Shown in pieces: positions 34,613 to 60,000 of a stretch of 60,000 bases of DNA (position 1 is the first letter of the stretch; each line of letters starts with the position of its first letter). Under the pieces are notes generated by a model. It did no database searches. It was not told the DNA's origin and saw nothing but the letters and a program-made list of their open reading frames with translations. A program made the translations under genes and the position numbers. The DNA is from Cristatella mucedo (lineage: Eukaryota; Bryozoa; Phylactolaemata; Cristatellidae). The stretch spans positions 15,111,001 to 15,171,000 of the forward strand of contig WPIO01000002.1 in assembly GCA_009760855.2 (NCBI GenBank), given 5' to 3'.

Positions 34613-35944
34613 CTAATAATAATAATAATAATAATAATAGTAATATTGCACTTGATAAAGCGCCCTCAGAGAACTCAATCTCTTTCTAGGCACTTTACAT
34701 TTGCTGCAAAGGGAAACGCGATTGAATGGTGAGTAATATCATGCTTGATAAACAACGGGGAATGTGTTAAGGCGTGACATGCACAGGGTCAGTATGCAAG
34801 TCTGGTTAGTGGCAGCATGCACAGTGTCACCACGCATAAGCACATAAAGGACGAATCGCAGGGACCCACTAAATGCTGTCATGAGTAGGTGCGTTTTTTA
34901 GTTCTTTTTTAAACGTGGTCAAGTCGGCGGATGTGGCGATGCAAGTCGGAAGTGAGTTCCAGGCTTTGGGAGCATACGAACTAAACACATGGTCTCCAAA
35001 GGATTTGAGGTTTGCACGAGGTATTGGATAACTGTTGAATTCCGAAAAGCGGATTGCAAGATTCTTGGCCTCGTGGGTAAGTAGATCTGATAGGTAGGCT
35101 TGAGCTAAAGAATGGCGGGACCTAAAAGTGAGCGACAAAACCTTGAAGTCGATACGTTGCTTGACTGGTAGCCAGTGCAGGTCGGCGAGAAGTGGTTTGA
35201 TGTGGCAGCTGCGACGCTCACGATAGACAATCCTAGCTGTGGAGTTTTACACCAGCTGTAAGCGCCTGATTGCACAGGCCGGTAGACCAGCAAGCAGTGA
35301 GTTACAGAAGTCAAGACGGGATGTCACAAATGCGTGGACCAATTTAGATGCAGTATCCCTGTCTAAGCAAGCCCGAATTTTAGCAATTTTATGTAGCTGA
35401 AATTCAGCAGACTTGACTGTGGATCTGATGTGATCGTCTAACGAACGGTCACTTTATAACGTGACACCTAGATTTCATGCAGTTTCAACAGAGATAGGCT
35501 GGCAGAGCCAATTTTGAGCGTTAGCCTTTTCAATTTCTGAATCGCAGTTGGTTGTTTGCCCATAACTAGTAAGTTAGTTGTATCATCATTTAATTTAAGA
35601 AAATTTGCTGCCATTCATGTGGGGATGCCATCAATACATGCCGCAAGCGAGTTGAGATAATTCGAGTTGTTCGAAGACTGGGAGGGATGAAAGCAAAGGT
35701 ACTAGATATTTCAGAGGTACCTCGGATGATCTTTGTCCATTCACATCAATACTCTGGAGTCTCCCACTGAGATAGAACCTGAACCATTGCAGAGACAGTG
35801 ATGCCCAGGCGAGATGAGAGGCGCTCAAGAAGAACTTGGTGACTGATATTATCAAAAGCTGCCGAAAGATTGAGCAAAGCAAGCAGAGATCATCTACCCG
35901 TGTCTGCATTCCTAAGTAGGTCGTTGTACACCCGAAGCAATGCT
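34613..35944 (-). mobile_element. LINE-A copy, about 1.3 kb, upstream of UBE3C
   Basis: (TAA)n tail at 34613, conserved 3' end, 3' UTR, C-terminal region and part of the reverse transcriptase on the minus strand. Compared with the copy at 12865, about 140 bp are missing near 35700, taking out the YADD region. It begins only about 0.5 kb upstream of the UBE3C start codon. Confidence 0.92.
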
Positions 35945-36689
35945 TCGACTGTATTACTGCTCTCCTCAAACATTGGTGAAGTACCTAGACAGAGCATCAG
36001 TTCTGCTAGGCTGCTGTACAAATGTCTTTCGATTATCGTTATTATAACTCGATCCCCCTCGCACACAGTCACAGCGGCCTGGTTCCACATGCAGAGCTCT
36101 CATGCCGGGCAAAAACTGTCTCAGCTTTGGGGGCAAACCAATCTGCCTGTGAAGTGCCGTAAGAGTGACGTTAAGCCTCGACTTTCGCTATCGGCTCGGG
36201 ATCCCGGGGGGGGGGGGGGTGGGGGACCTGACGCCTCAATCCAAGCAGTAGCTCTTCCCGGCCGGTTAAAGCCAATGTGGAGCCTGTACTGACTGTAGCA
36301 ACTTGCTTCGAGACTGCTACCGTCCGAAATGTCGAGGTTATAGACTGCTGCTTGGACGCTAAACAAGCTGCTTTCTCTGACTGCTAGCCAACTATGGAGG
36401 GTGTCTGCATTACTAGTAATGTTTACGTAGCCAAGCCTTGCTTAATGTCACACGGGAAACCATTTGGGCAATATTCAGTGAAGCGAAAATGTTACATATT
36501 GCCTGTCGCATTTTCACGATGGTGAATATGACCTCGCGTCTTCGTTGCGAGATCAACATTTTAATCGCACTATTTTTCGCATGCTTCCGCTGTGTGGCCT
36601 TAAAAATAGGTCATTGCATCATTGAGATACTTTCTCAGCTTCGGCGTTTTTAATTCACTAAAGAACAAACCGTACGGTGGGCCTCCGAG

Positions 36690-36790
36690 AAATGTCCTGT
36701 CATTAAAAATTATATATGTATATATTAGCTTATTTGTTATTTATTTATTTGTTATATATATTATTTGTTATTTATTTATGCTTATTTGTT
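36690..36790. repeat. AT-rich (TTAT)n low-complexity region
   Basis: Runs of TTATTTATTTATTTGTTA and TATATATA. No other feature is seen. Confidence 0.9.
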
Positions 36791-36839
36791 AGTCTCATTT
36801 GTACAGAATCGAAGAGCATAAACGGCCATATCTCCGTAT

Positions 36840-36945
36840 CTTGCAGTTGGCTATATAGGATAGCCCACTGCAGGATTTGAACCCACGACCTCCGTCGTGA
36901 CGAGTGAGCACATTAAGTTCTAGACTACCGTGGCACATTATGGTT
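36840..36945 (-). mobile_element. SINE-2-like tRNA-derived remnant
   Basis: Plus-strand text GATAGCCCACTGCAGGATTT and GAACCCACGACCTC, followed by TAGACTACCGTGGCAC, reads on the minus strand as a tRNA-like head with box B. The tail is not recognisable. Confidence 0.6.
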
Positions 36946-37219
36946 CCGTAATTGGTGATATTTACGATGGTCGTAGATATAGTTTGTTCAAATATTTAGA
37001 AAAAATTGTGGTACTACCCGTGCAATGTAATGACGTATCTTTAACAATAAGCTAAATGCCGTTCATATGCTGGGGTGTGCAACTCTCAAGGTGTCCACCA
37101 AATAAGCATCCTCGAACAGCTCATCTCTACTTAAATCATGCCTTGGGTGAGTTCACACATAAAAAATCCACTAGATGACTGATAGTATGAAACTAAGGTT
37201 TATCTTAGCCAAATGTAAG

Positions 37220-37311
<92 letters not shown>

Positions 37312-37347
37312 ACACACACACACACACACACACAACACACACACACA
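37220..37347. repeat. (CA)n microsatellite
   Basis: About 125 bp of CA dinucleotide repeat with one GACA interruption and one slip (CACAACAC), between the two genes. Confidence 0.98.
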
Positions 37348-37865
37348 TCTTTTTTATCGAATGCTGGTGATGATGTAGTAGCTAGTACACATTTGTCATG
37401 TTACTGAACACACACGGTGCTACTCTCAAACCGACACTTTGAATTTAATAAGTCACTAGATCGTTCGCAGCTACATTTTCAAGCCTCCATTTGCAGGAGA
37501 CGGCTGTTTTGGTCCAGTGGGCTCCCTCGATACGATAGCCTCGGGTAACGAGCAATCCGGGTTACGACGACCTTCGGAAAATGGCTAGGGTTACCCACCC
37601 GATTTCAGAACCTAGCGGGCTCGTAGAAGCTTCGCACGTTTCGGGCGTAATAATAGCCTTTAAATGGGTCAGCTATGCAAAAAATGTCATTCGTATAGAG
37701 CTTTCAGTGAATTTAATGCCACATGGCTCGAGGAAGGACATTGGTCGTTAAGGGTTAGCCTCTTACGATAGTCGCAGGTTTCGGAAAGGCACTGCGAACG
37801 AATTCTTGTTAATTTATTTAGCACTAAATTGACCACTGAAACAGTGCAAACAAAGTGCCATTAGA

Positions 37866-38100
37866 TTGAATGGGGCAGATGAGGGTAGGGGAAAACCTTT
37901 TCAACGAGCGAAGAAAACCGAACTTCCCCACCATGAGTGGAAACAACCCCGGAGACGGTATACCCACCAGAGAATTCCTTGGCAAGATCTTTTACCGAGG
38001 TACGACCGCTGGTCAGCGAAGTCTTCTAGGCTGGCCATTCTTTGGACCTATCAAAGAAGCCTTCATTTTCAAGCATTCGCTGGCGTGCAAAATGTAGAAT
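37866..38100 (+). other. Short unassigned open frame
   Basis: A frame from ATG 37870 (inner ATG at about 37933) to a stop near 38097 reads GNNPGDGIPTREFLGKIFYR, then GWPFFGPIKEAFIF. Base composition differs from the AT-rich flanks. I recognise no family, and it may belong to a repeat. Upstream (37515-37570) is a run with GGGTAACGAGC and GGGTTACGACGA, which recalls the ends of pogo/Tigger DNA transposons. Confidence 0.3.
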
Positions 38101-38783
38101 AATGAAGCACGCAAGTGTGTTGTTTGTAGTATAGCCAAAGCATGGCAAAAAAGTTATTTGTGTTCTCATACTTTTTTGTTGTTGCTTTTTTAAAAGTGTT
38201 TTTTGTTTTAATGTTTTTTGCTATGTATATGATGTGCAATTACATTTTTAGTGTAGATAGCGTATCTTTACTTGATTTCTATTATTTTCATGGGTTTAAG
38301 GTAGTTTGAACATTTTAAGAATTTGAGCGACTGCTCTTTCTTAGTTTTTAAATGCGCAAATGATGTCTTGTAATTTTTCTCCGTGCTTGGAGTTAACAAT
38401 TATTTTTCCCCTAGTACCCTTTGGATAAATATGATCTGGGTTACGAGCGACCCAATTACGAGCCAAGGAGCGGATATGATTCTGAACTGCCGATCCATCA
38501 GTAATTACTTCTAAAAAAAGAGATGCGAACGCTATATTATATTCCTTATAAACAGTGTTGATATTATAATCAGACAAGATAGAAATGCTTTACCTCTCCT
38601 GGGAAAATAGCTATGGGCATGGGTGGATGTGAGTAAGGGAGAGCAATTAGGAGGAACCCATGCCGGAAATAGGATGTTCGGAAAGTAGAGACGTTCCAGC
38701 TTGCTATTTCATTGAGTACGTTGTACCTTGTGTCATATTTGAAACGAAGCTTTCACGCGATGGTAAAGTTTTAGTCACTTTTT

Positions 38784-40172
38784 AAGAAGAAGAAGAATAA
38801 TGCAGTTGTTACAGCACCCTCGGAGAACTCAATCTTTATCTAGGCACATTACATTTGCTGCAAACGAAGCACGATCGAGTGGCTAGTGGAAGCACGCTCA
38901 ATGAACAATAAACGTAACGTGGTTAGATGTGACATGCACAAGGCCAGCATGCAAATATGGTTAGTTGCAGCATGCAAATTATCAGCAAACATAAGCATAC
39001 AAAGGACGAATCGCGTGGACCCACTAAGGGCTATGATAAATAGATAAGTTTTGTACTTTCTTTTAGATATGGTTAAGTCAGGGGATGTCACAACGCAAGT
39101 CGGGAATGAGTTCCGGGCTTTAGCAGCATAGGAGCTAAAGGCACGGTTTCCAAAGGATTTGAGGTTTGTACGAGGGAATGTTAAGAAACGACTAGATTCC
39201 AAAAAGTGGGTGGTACAATGCTTAACCTGGTGGGGCAGTATATCTGATAGGTAGGCTGGAGCCACAGAATGAAGGGACCTCAAAGTGAGTGATAGAACCT
39301 TGAAGTCGATGCGTTGCTTGACTGGGAAAGAGTGCAGGTCTGCGAGAAGTGGTGTGATGTGGCAGCTGCGATGCTCACGACAGAAAAGCCTAGCTGTAAA
39401 GTTTTGCACCAGCTGTAAGTGCCTTATTGTAGATGACGGTAAACCAGCAAGTAGTGAGTTACAGAAGTCAAGACGGGATTGTAGTTTGTTCGCACAGCAG
39501 AGAGCCAGCCGATGCCCAACACCGACAGTTTATTCCCAACGCACGGTGCCCAAGAGCACACGGCTCCCCTCAGCCCCTGCCCTCACACGACTGCCCTCCC
39601 CTGGTCGACTCCGATGACTCCTCGACCACAGCAGTGCACTGGCCGACCCTGATGGTGAATCCACCATCTGGCCACCAGCTGGTTACCGGCCTGTGTCCAT
39701 ACTACATCACAGGCGGACCACAGCTGTGCACCAGCCCCTCTCGGTGGTGCTTCTAACAGCTCACCAGTGGCTTATCAGAGGAGCCTGCATACAATACATA
39801 CATACGAACTACACGCTCCTTTGACCTTACGGTCACAAGTCAGAAGCCGGCATACAAAACATACATACATACATACGTACATACGAACTACAGGGATGTC
39901 ACAAATGCATGGACCAGTTTAGATGTAGTATTCCTGTCTGTACAATTGTACAAGCCCGAGTTTTAGCAATGTTATGTAGCTGAAAGTACGCAAACTTGAC
40001 TATGGAGCTGATTTGGCCGTCTAATGAAAGGTTACTTTGGAACAGGACACATAGATTTCGTGAATGTTCAACTGGAGATATGTTTGCAGCGCCGAGTGTG
40101 AGCGTCACCTTTTCCAATTTCCGAATCTCACTTGGTTTGCCCATAACTAGCAAGTTGATTTTATCGTCAATC
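38784..40172 (-). mobile_element. LINE-A copy split by a solo LTR
   Basis: A minus-strand copy with tail at 38784, 3' end, 3' UTR, C-terminal region ([18 protein letters not shown]) up to 39479. It resumes at 39893 with the next bases of the element and ends near 40172. The 413-bp insert between is the LTR below. Confidence 0.93.
39480..39892. mobile_element. Solo LTR with 5-bp target duplication
   Basis: An insert of 413 bp that begins TGTAGTTTG and ends CGAACTACA, i.e. TG...CA with a short inverted repeat, flanked on both sides by GGGAT (39475-39479 and 39893-39897). Other LINE-A copies have GGGAT once at this point, giving an exact empty site. These are the marks of a solo LTR left after recombination of an LTR retrotransposon. 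The right part carries (CATA)n runs and a repeated CATACGAACTACA motif. No internal gag/pol remains, so orientation and superfamily are unknown. Confidence 0.85.
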
Positions 40173-40174
40173 AA

Positions 40175-41125
40175 TCAGTGCCGTGGACCGTGCTGCCCAA
40201 GCGTTGAGCGGCTTCCACAACCTGACAAAACTAGGCCGCGAACTCTACACTTGCAACGGTGCTAGTCTCAGCCGACGTGTAACGAATACTGGCGGCGCAT
40301 GAACCTTGGATGGTGACCAGTGACTTGTGGGCGCGGCACCAATGCACGCAGATATGCCGACAGTGGCCGCACACGGTAGCAACGAAGAGCGAGCGTACTT
40401 CGGTATAACAAGTCCATATGCATTGCGTAGAGAAGTCTATTTGACAGCGCCAGTGGGTTCCATGCCCTTTCAATAACAGCCGTGAGGTACATAGAGCCCT
40501 CAGTGGCTTAGAGCTCAAATGCACGGGTCACATCCGGAAACGCAACTGCCCGCCTATCTCATGGCGTCGGCTTTTATGCGGCTTTGGTCATATATTATTG
40601 CACGAGCGGTTCATAGACCTTAAAATTCAGGAGCGGCGAGTGAATAAAGAATGTCGATCATAATCTGGCCGATTTAGCTCGTCGCCGTTTCAAATATTGC
40701 GGTAAAGAATGGCCACCCCATTAATCGTCAGCCGATGATCACCCAATTTCAACTCGAGCGCCGAAAAAAGGGCTGACACCAAATTCTCAGAAAAATTTGG
40801 GCCGAAATTATCACGAAATAAAAGCTATGAAACGTGCAATGTGAAAGCGATGCAGTGCGCACCTAAGCGGCGCTTGTCTCAGTTGCTTTGCTCTAGTTTA
40901 CTCGCCTTTAAATGCGAGTTCCTAAGACGGAAGTCAGCGTTCTGAAGTCAGGAGAGAGGAGGCACAGACGCGCGTCCGTGAGGTGGAAGTCCACCTAAGT
41001 GAGGCGACTGGGGTGAGGCGGCTACGAGCGTCCATGCCTGGCGTTTCAGCGGTCGCAACGAGATTGGTAGCTCGGCCGGCATCGATTAGCCACTCTTTCG
41101 GACTGACGCGACAGTCAGAGATGCA
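40175..41125. other. CpG-dense block between the two genes
   Basis: CG dinucleotides are visibly much denser here than in the flanking introns (for example GGCGGCGC, GCGCGTCCGTGAGG, GCGGTCGCAACGAG). Open frames exist but none resembles a protein I recognise. It lies about 1.3 kb upstream of the first recognised BSDC1 exon and could hold its promoter and first exon. An unannotated repeat or an old RNA gene is also possible. Confidence 0.45.
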
Positions 41126-41264
41126 GCGGCTGGTTCGTTAGCCTTTATTGCTCGCGTTAAGCTTTCTAGAGGATTCTACCACAACTGTTAAACCCTTATG
41201 CTCTACTTCCAATGGCAGATATTTTTCTGCCAAGCAATCCACACGTACCCCAAAATTAAGCACT

Positions 41265-41400
41265 AATTAAATAATTATAATATTAATGTAGTATAATATA
41301 TATATATATATTAATGATATAATATAATATACTGCTAATAATTATAGTATTATACTAAATATTATTGTATTAGTTAAACTATTAGGCATAGTGATACCCA
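41265..41400. repeat. AT-rich low-complexity region
   Basis: Nearly pure A/T with TATATATATA and repeated AATATAATAT elements, just right of the CpG-dense block. Confidence 0.9.
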
Positions 41401-42353
41401 AAAATCTAATATTTTGAGGCTGAAGGAGCTATACCGAGTCTGGAAAGGTAATCGATAAGTATGTTGGGTAACTGAGCTCTTAAGACCCTGCTAGCTTTCC
41501 CTTTCAAATCCTCGACACTTTCTTGCCTCCGTAGCATTCCGCCACAGTGATTAGTGAGCTTGACCTCATTGCTCGAGGCAAGTCTCAGTAGATCAAAGGA
41601 GATGAGCAGAGAACATCTTGGGAAGCCATGCCGCTCATTTAAGGGGAAAAAACGAAGTGCGACCGAAGGTCACCATTTCATTCTACAGGGCCAGGTAACC
41701 AACTTTCCATCAGCTGACAAGAGTAATAACAGCCATGAAAAGCTAAACTTCAAAGATGAGTAGCCGTGGTAAAAGAGCGCAAAATCATCAGTACAAAGAC
41801 GCGGTTGAGCATGCATCTTGCAGCACAGTGCACCTCATGGACGTACTGCGCATCTCTACATGGGCACGTATCTATGAACGCAAAGCACAGCCGCGAAGCG
41901 TAGATATACCGCAAGCCCAATACTTCCGGATGCTATGCTGTGAAGGTCATGACCGCAACCTCGTATGGCTTCTAGGTAGGGTTGTTGCGCAGATGCTATT
42001 TAAATGCAGCTTCCAGCCAGCATTGCTAGAATGCGTCTTTTTGTAGACTAGACCAGCTTACTGTCTTCGGTTGATAATCTGCTCCGGATTATTGCGTGTT
42101 CTCTTAATCTCCTCTGGTTCCTGTAGAGATTGCTAGCTGCTGTCACGACTTTCATCTCGCGCTCAAATTCGCTCGGTGGTGGGTGGGGAAAATCGACAGC
42201 CAGGCCCTGTTTATTTACATTCAAGCTGAGATATGATAGGCTTATGCATCAACGGAGCATCGTTGGGCCTTTGCTAAAGGCTCTCACTCAGTAGCCGTCC
42301 ATAAAGTGCTTGCTGACGATGGCTGTCTCCGCAACTTGCCCGTGTTCAATTTG

Positions 42354-42387
42354 CGATCTCATTTTAGTAAGCCCGATCTCCTTTTAG

Positions 42388-42393
<6 letters not shown>
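42354..42393 (+). repeat. 20-bp tandem duplication at a BSDC1 acceptor
   Basis: Two 20-bp units, CGATCTCATTTTAGTAAGCC and CGATCTCCTTTTAGTAAGCC, differ by one base. Each contains a possible splice acceptor (TTTTAG). The second gives the exon starting at 42388. Confidence 0.9.
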
Positions 42394-57525
<15,132 letters not shown>

Positions 57526-57714
57526 GTATGCATGCACAAAGTCTATTTATGAACTAGTACTATTTGCATGAATGTATTGCACACAATTTTCCTGTGAATA
57601 GTCAGTACATATGTGGAATGTTCTTGCTGCATGCAAGTAAATGCATGTCAAGTATTTTGCTGTCTTGTCTTTATTTCACCCTTTAATGTCAATGATTTCT
57701 GAATAGAAATAGCA

Positions 57715-58845
57715 ATAAGAACAATAATAATACATTTGTGTAGCACACTCAGAGAACGTATTCTCTTTCTAGTCACTTTACATATATTATAAAGGAAGCA
57801 TGATCAAATGGTTGATGGTAAAATCGTCATGTCAAGAAGCATAGCTTGGTTGGAGGTGACGCGAAGTGTCTACGTGTAAATATGGTTAGTGGTAGCATGC
57901 ACAGTCAGCATGCATAAGCTTACAAAGGAAAAATCACAAGCCCTCACTCAATGCTGTGAGAAACTGGTGCGTTTTTAGCTTTTTTAAATATTTTCAAGTC
58001 AGGGGATGGCGTGACTTCAGTTGAGAGTGAGCTCCAAGCTTGGCAACATACAAACTAAAGGAGCAGTCAACAAAGGATTTGAGGGTATGGCTAAACGATT
58101 TGATTCAGAAAAGTGTGTCGTATGATACCTAGTCTGGTGTGGGTGTCGTTTTGTTAGGTACGTCAGAGCCAAGGAATTAAGGGACCTTAAAGTGAGTGAT
58201 ACAACTTTAAGAGTCGATACCAAGCGTGGTCGGGAGCCAGTGCAGGTGGGCAAGAAGTGATGTGATGTGGCAACTGCAATGCTTACGACAGACAAGCATA
58301 GCTGCTGAGTTGTGCACCAACTGTAAACGCCTGATTGCACATGCCGGTAGACCAGAAAGCAGTGAGTAATAGAAGTCAAGACAGGTGTCACAAATTCATG
58401 TACCAATTTGGGTGTAGTATCCCTGTCTAAGAAAGCCCGAATCTGAGCAAGTGTTATGTAGCTAAAGTAGGCAGTTTTGACTGAGGAGCTGATGTGGTCG
58501 ACTAGTGAATGGTCACTTTGTAACAGGGCACACCGATTTCATTCAGGTGCTATGGGAGGTAAGTCGGCTGGGCCGATTTTGAGCAATGATCTTTCCAATT
58601 TCTGAGTCACACTTGATTTGCTCATAAACTGTTAAGTTAGTTTTTATCGTCATTCAGTTTGAGAACGTTTGCAGCCATTCAAGTGTGGATGTCAGCAGTG
58701 CATGCAGCAAGGGAGTTGAGAGAATTTGACGTGCTGGAGTGCTGGGAAGAATCAAAGCATGTGTACAACTGTATGTCATTTGCATACAAGTGAAAGCCTA
58801 GGTTGTGCTTGGCGATCACATCGACGAGAGAAAATATAGGAGTCC
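57715..58845 (-). mobile_element. LINE-A 3' copy downstream of the last BSDC1 exon found
   Basis: AAT-rich tail at about 57715, conserved 3' end with changes (CACACTCAGAGAACGTATTC), 3' UTR and C-terminal coding region on the minus strand up to the YADD region. It joins a LINE-B fragment at about 58845. This is the clearest LINE-A copy lying antisense to its host gene. Confidence 0.88.
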
Positions 58846-59420
58846 TATAATTGATCCACCCTCGTGTTCCAGCAGAGCAAAAATTTCTATCGCCAGCCAC
58901 ATTTAAGCAAAGGAATGGAACAGATAATGTACTGTGCATAGACAACCTGATGGTACAAGGTCTCTGAAACTGGTGCAGCGCTTCATCTAAGTATGAAAGA
59001 GCCAAGCATAGTGGTCCTAGAGGATCAAAATAAGAATTTTGCTTTGTATCTACTGATAACCGCAAGCTATCGAAGCCCTTTCTGCGAAGTAGACACGTGG
59101 CTTAGATTAGATGAGCCACTTAGATATTTCGACCAACCTTGCTTCCTTATTCATCAGCACCTGCAGAGGCCAAATGGCTTTTTCTGTAGCACCACCAAAA
59201 CTAAATTATGGTAATTCAGCCTAGACAGAGCATGAAAGCTAGGTAGATTTTCGGCCATCTTTCTTGATAGACAGCCCCTAGTCTTGGACAGTGATCGAAC
59301 TAAGGGCTTGCTATGAAAGTGGTCTCCTTAATAAAACATCGGTTATCAAAGAGGACACCTACATTCGGAGCATATGATGTTGGTCGCACTACAGCTCCAC
59401 AATTCACATAGTCTAGCCGT
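58846..59420 (-). mobile_element. LINE-B fragment
   Basis: Minus-strand C-terminal and upstream coding region of LINE-B, readable as YLDEALHQFQRPCTIRLSM and LSVPFLCLNVAGDRNF. It is fused directly to the LINE-A copy on its left, so one inserted into or recombined with the other. Confidence 0.78.
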
Positions 59421-60000
59421 GTGCTTGGGGTTGCCTATGTGTTTGGTTTCATCATAGTTGTGATCCTGTAGCATTAGCAGCCGTAGTGGCAAGTGACACC
59501 CTTGCTAGGTTATGGCTGTGTGCCCTATTGGAGCCTATCGGGCAGTCGGCTCTTTGCCATTGTCGTTGTTTTGGCAGTTTCATGTTTCCATAGTCAGATT
59601 TGACTCTGGCAGCTTATGACAATCAGCAGCTTATGCTAAAATGTTTAGTGGATTGACTAATTGGCAGAACTCCATCGGTAGTTCATCTGGGCTCATGAGG
59701 CTGTCAGCTCGTGCAGGCTCCTTGTTTATTTTGCAGTGTGTGCTGACAAGCAGCTGTGTACTTGTGCTGTAGAGCAGTCGTCCTAATAATGATTATATGC
59801 AGTCGTGCATACTAATAGCACATACCTGTAGTTCATGTATGTACAGATAAGTGCACAAGTGTTCGACAAGAGTGTAATTGACGTCACAATTTTTTTTTAG
59901 TTTTCAGGCAGCCCTAGCTCTTTTTTGCAACCTCGTGAATTTGAAGTACAATTTTCTGGAGGTTTTGAATGTCAGAGAAAAAAAAGAATTTCGTAGCAGC
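59420..60000. other. Right end of window, probably BSDC1 intron or 3' region
   Basis: A possible acceptor (TTTTTTTTAG at about 59900) is followed by frames that do not resemble the BSDC1 C-terminus. No other feature is seen. Confidence 0.4.

Larger units (their letters stand above)
35945..38780. other. Intergenic sequence
   Basis: Besides the SINE remnant, the (CA)n tract, a G13-type run near 36208, AT-rich repeats and the short frame at 37866, nothing is recognised. Segments 37515-37570 and 38430-38470 contain GGGTTACGA/GGGTAACGAG motifs. Confidence 0.5.

Noticed and set aside
37175-37378. Thr-His repeat frame
   Set aside because: Product of the (CA)n microsatellite.
40231-40524. Minus frame with many Cys/His residues (CGHCRHICVHWCRAH), considered as a zinc-finger exon
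   Set aside because: Cys/His spacing does not fit a known finger type, and the stretch lies in a CpG-rich block next to LINE sequence without splice support.
59900-60000. Last BSDC1 exon after a T-rich acceptor
   Set aside because: Neither possible frame resembles the conserved C-terminus (human WEDWE).

Overview
The window is animal (metazoan) nuclear DNA. It has spliced genes with canonical GT/AG introns, non-LTR retrotransposons of the L2/CR1 type, tRNA-derived SINEs and long microsatellites; there are no operons. No sequence here fixes the species. The density of L2/CR1 copies and the kilobase-scale introns would suit a marine invertebrate, but that is a guess.

Two conserved protein genes lie head to head. 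On the minus strand, exons between 34127 and 4811 encode the N-terminal and middle part of a UBE3C-type HECT ubiquitin ligase. The start codon is at 34127 and the catalytic HECT part should lie beyond the left edge or remain undetected in 1-4800. Ten exons were recovered by homology, with splice sites and mostly matching reading phases; a weak eleventh is proposed near 21.0 kb, and at least one more must be missing. On the plus strand, exons between 42388 and 57525 encode a BSDC1-type BSD-domain protein. Seven exons were recovered with continuous reading phase; the start codon and the last exon were not found.

The introns and the 8-kb space between the genes are filled with repeats. One L2/CR1-like family (here LINE-A) supplies most of them; its best copy is at 48730-51130, in a BSDC1 intron. 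A second family (LINE-B) has four copies. Two tRNA-derived SINE families are present: SINE-1 has a 3' tail resembling that of LINE-A, and SINE-2 has copies with target-site duplications. A 413-bp solo LTR with perfect 5-bp target duplications sits inside a LINE-A copy at 39480-39892. Microsatellites include a 540-bp GA tract, one CA tract and two GT tracts.

No bacterial-type system, CRISPR array or viral gene was seen. The points most worth a second look are the SINE/LINE tail match, the duplicated splice acceptor in BSDC1, the reading-phase gap in UBE3C, the same-strand bias of LINEs in UBE3C introns, and the clean solo LTR.
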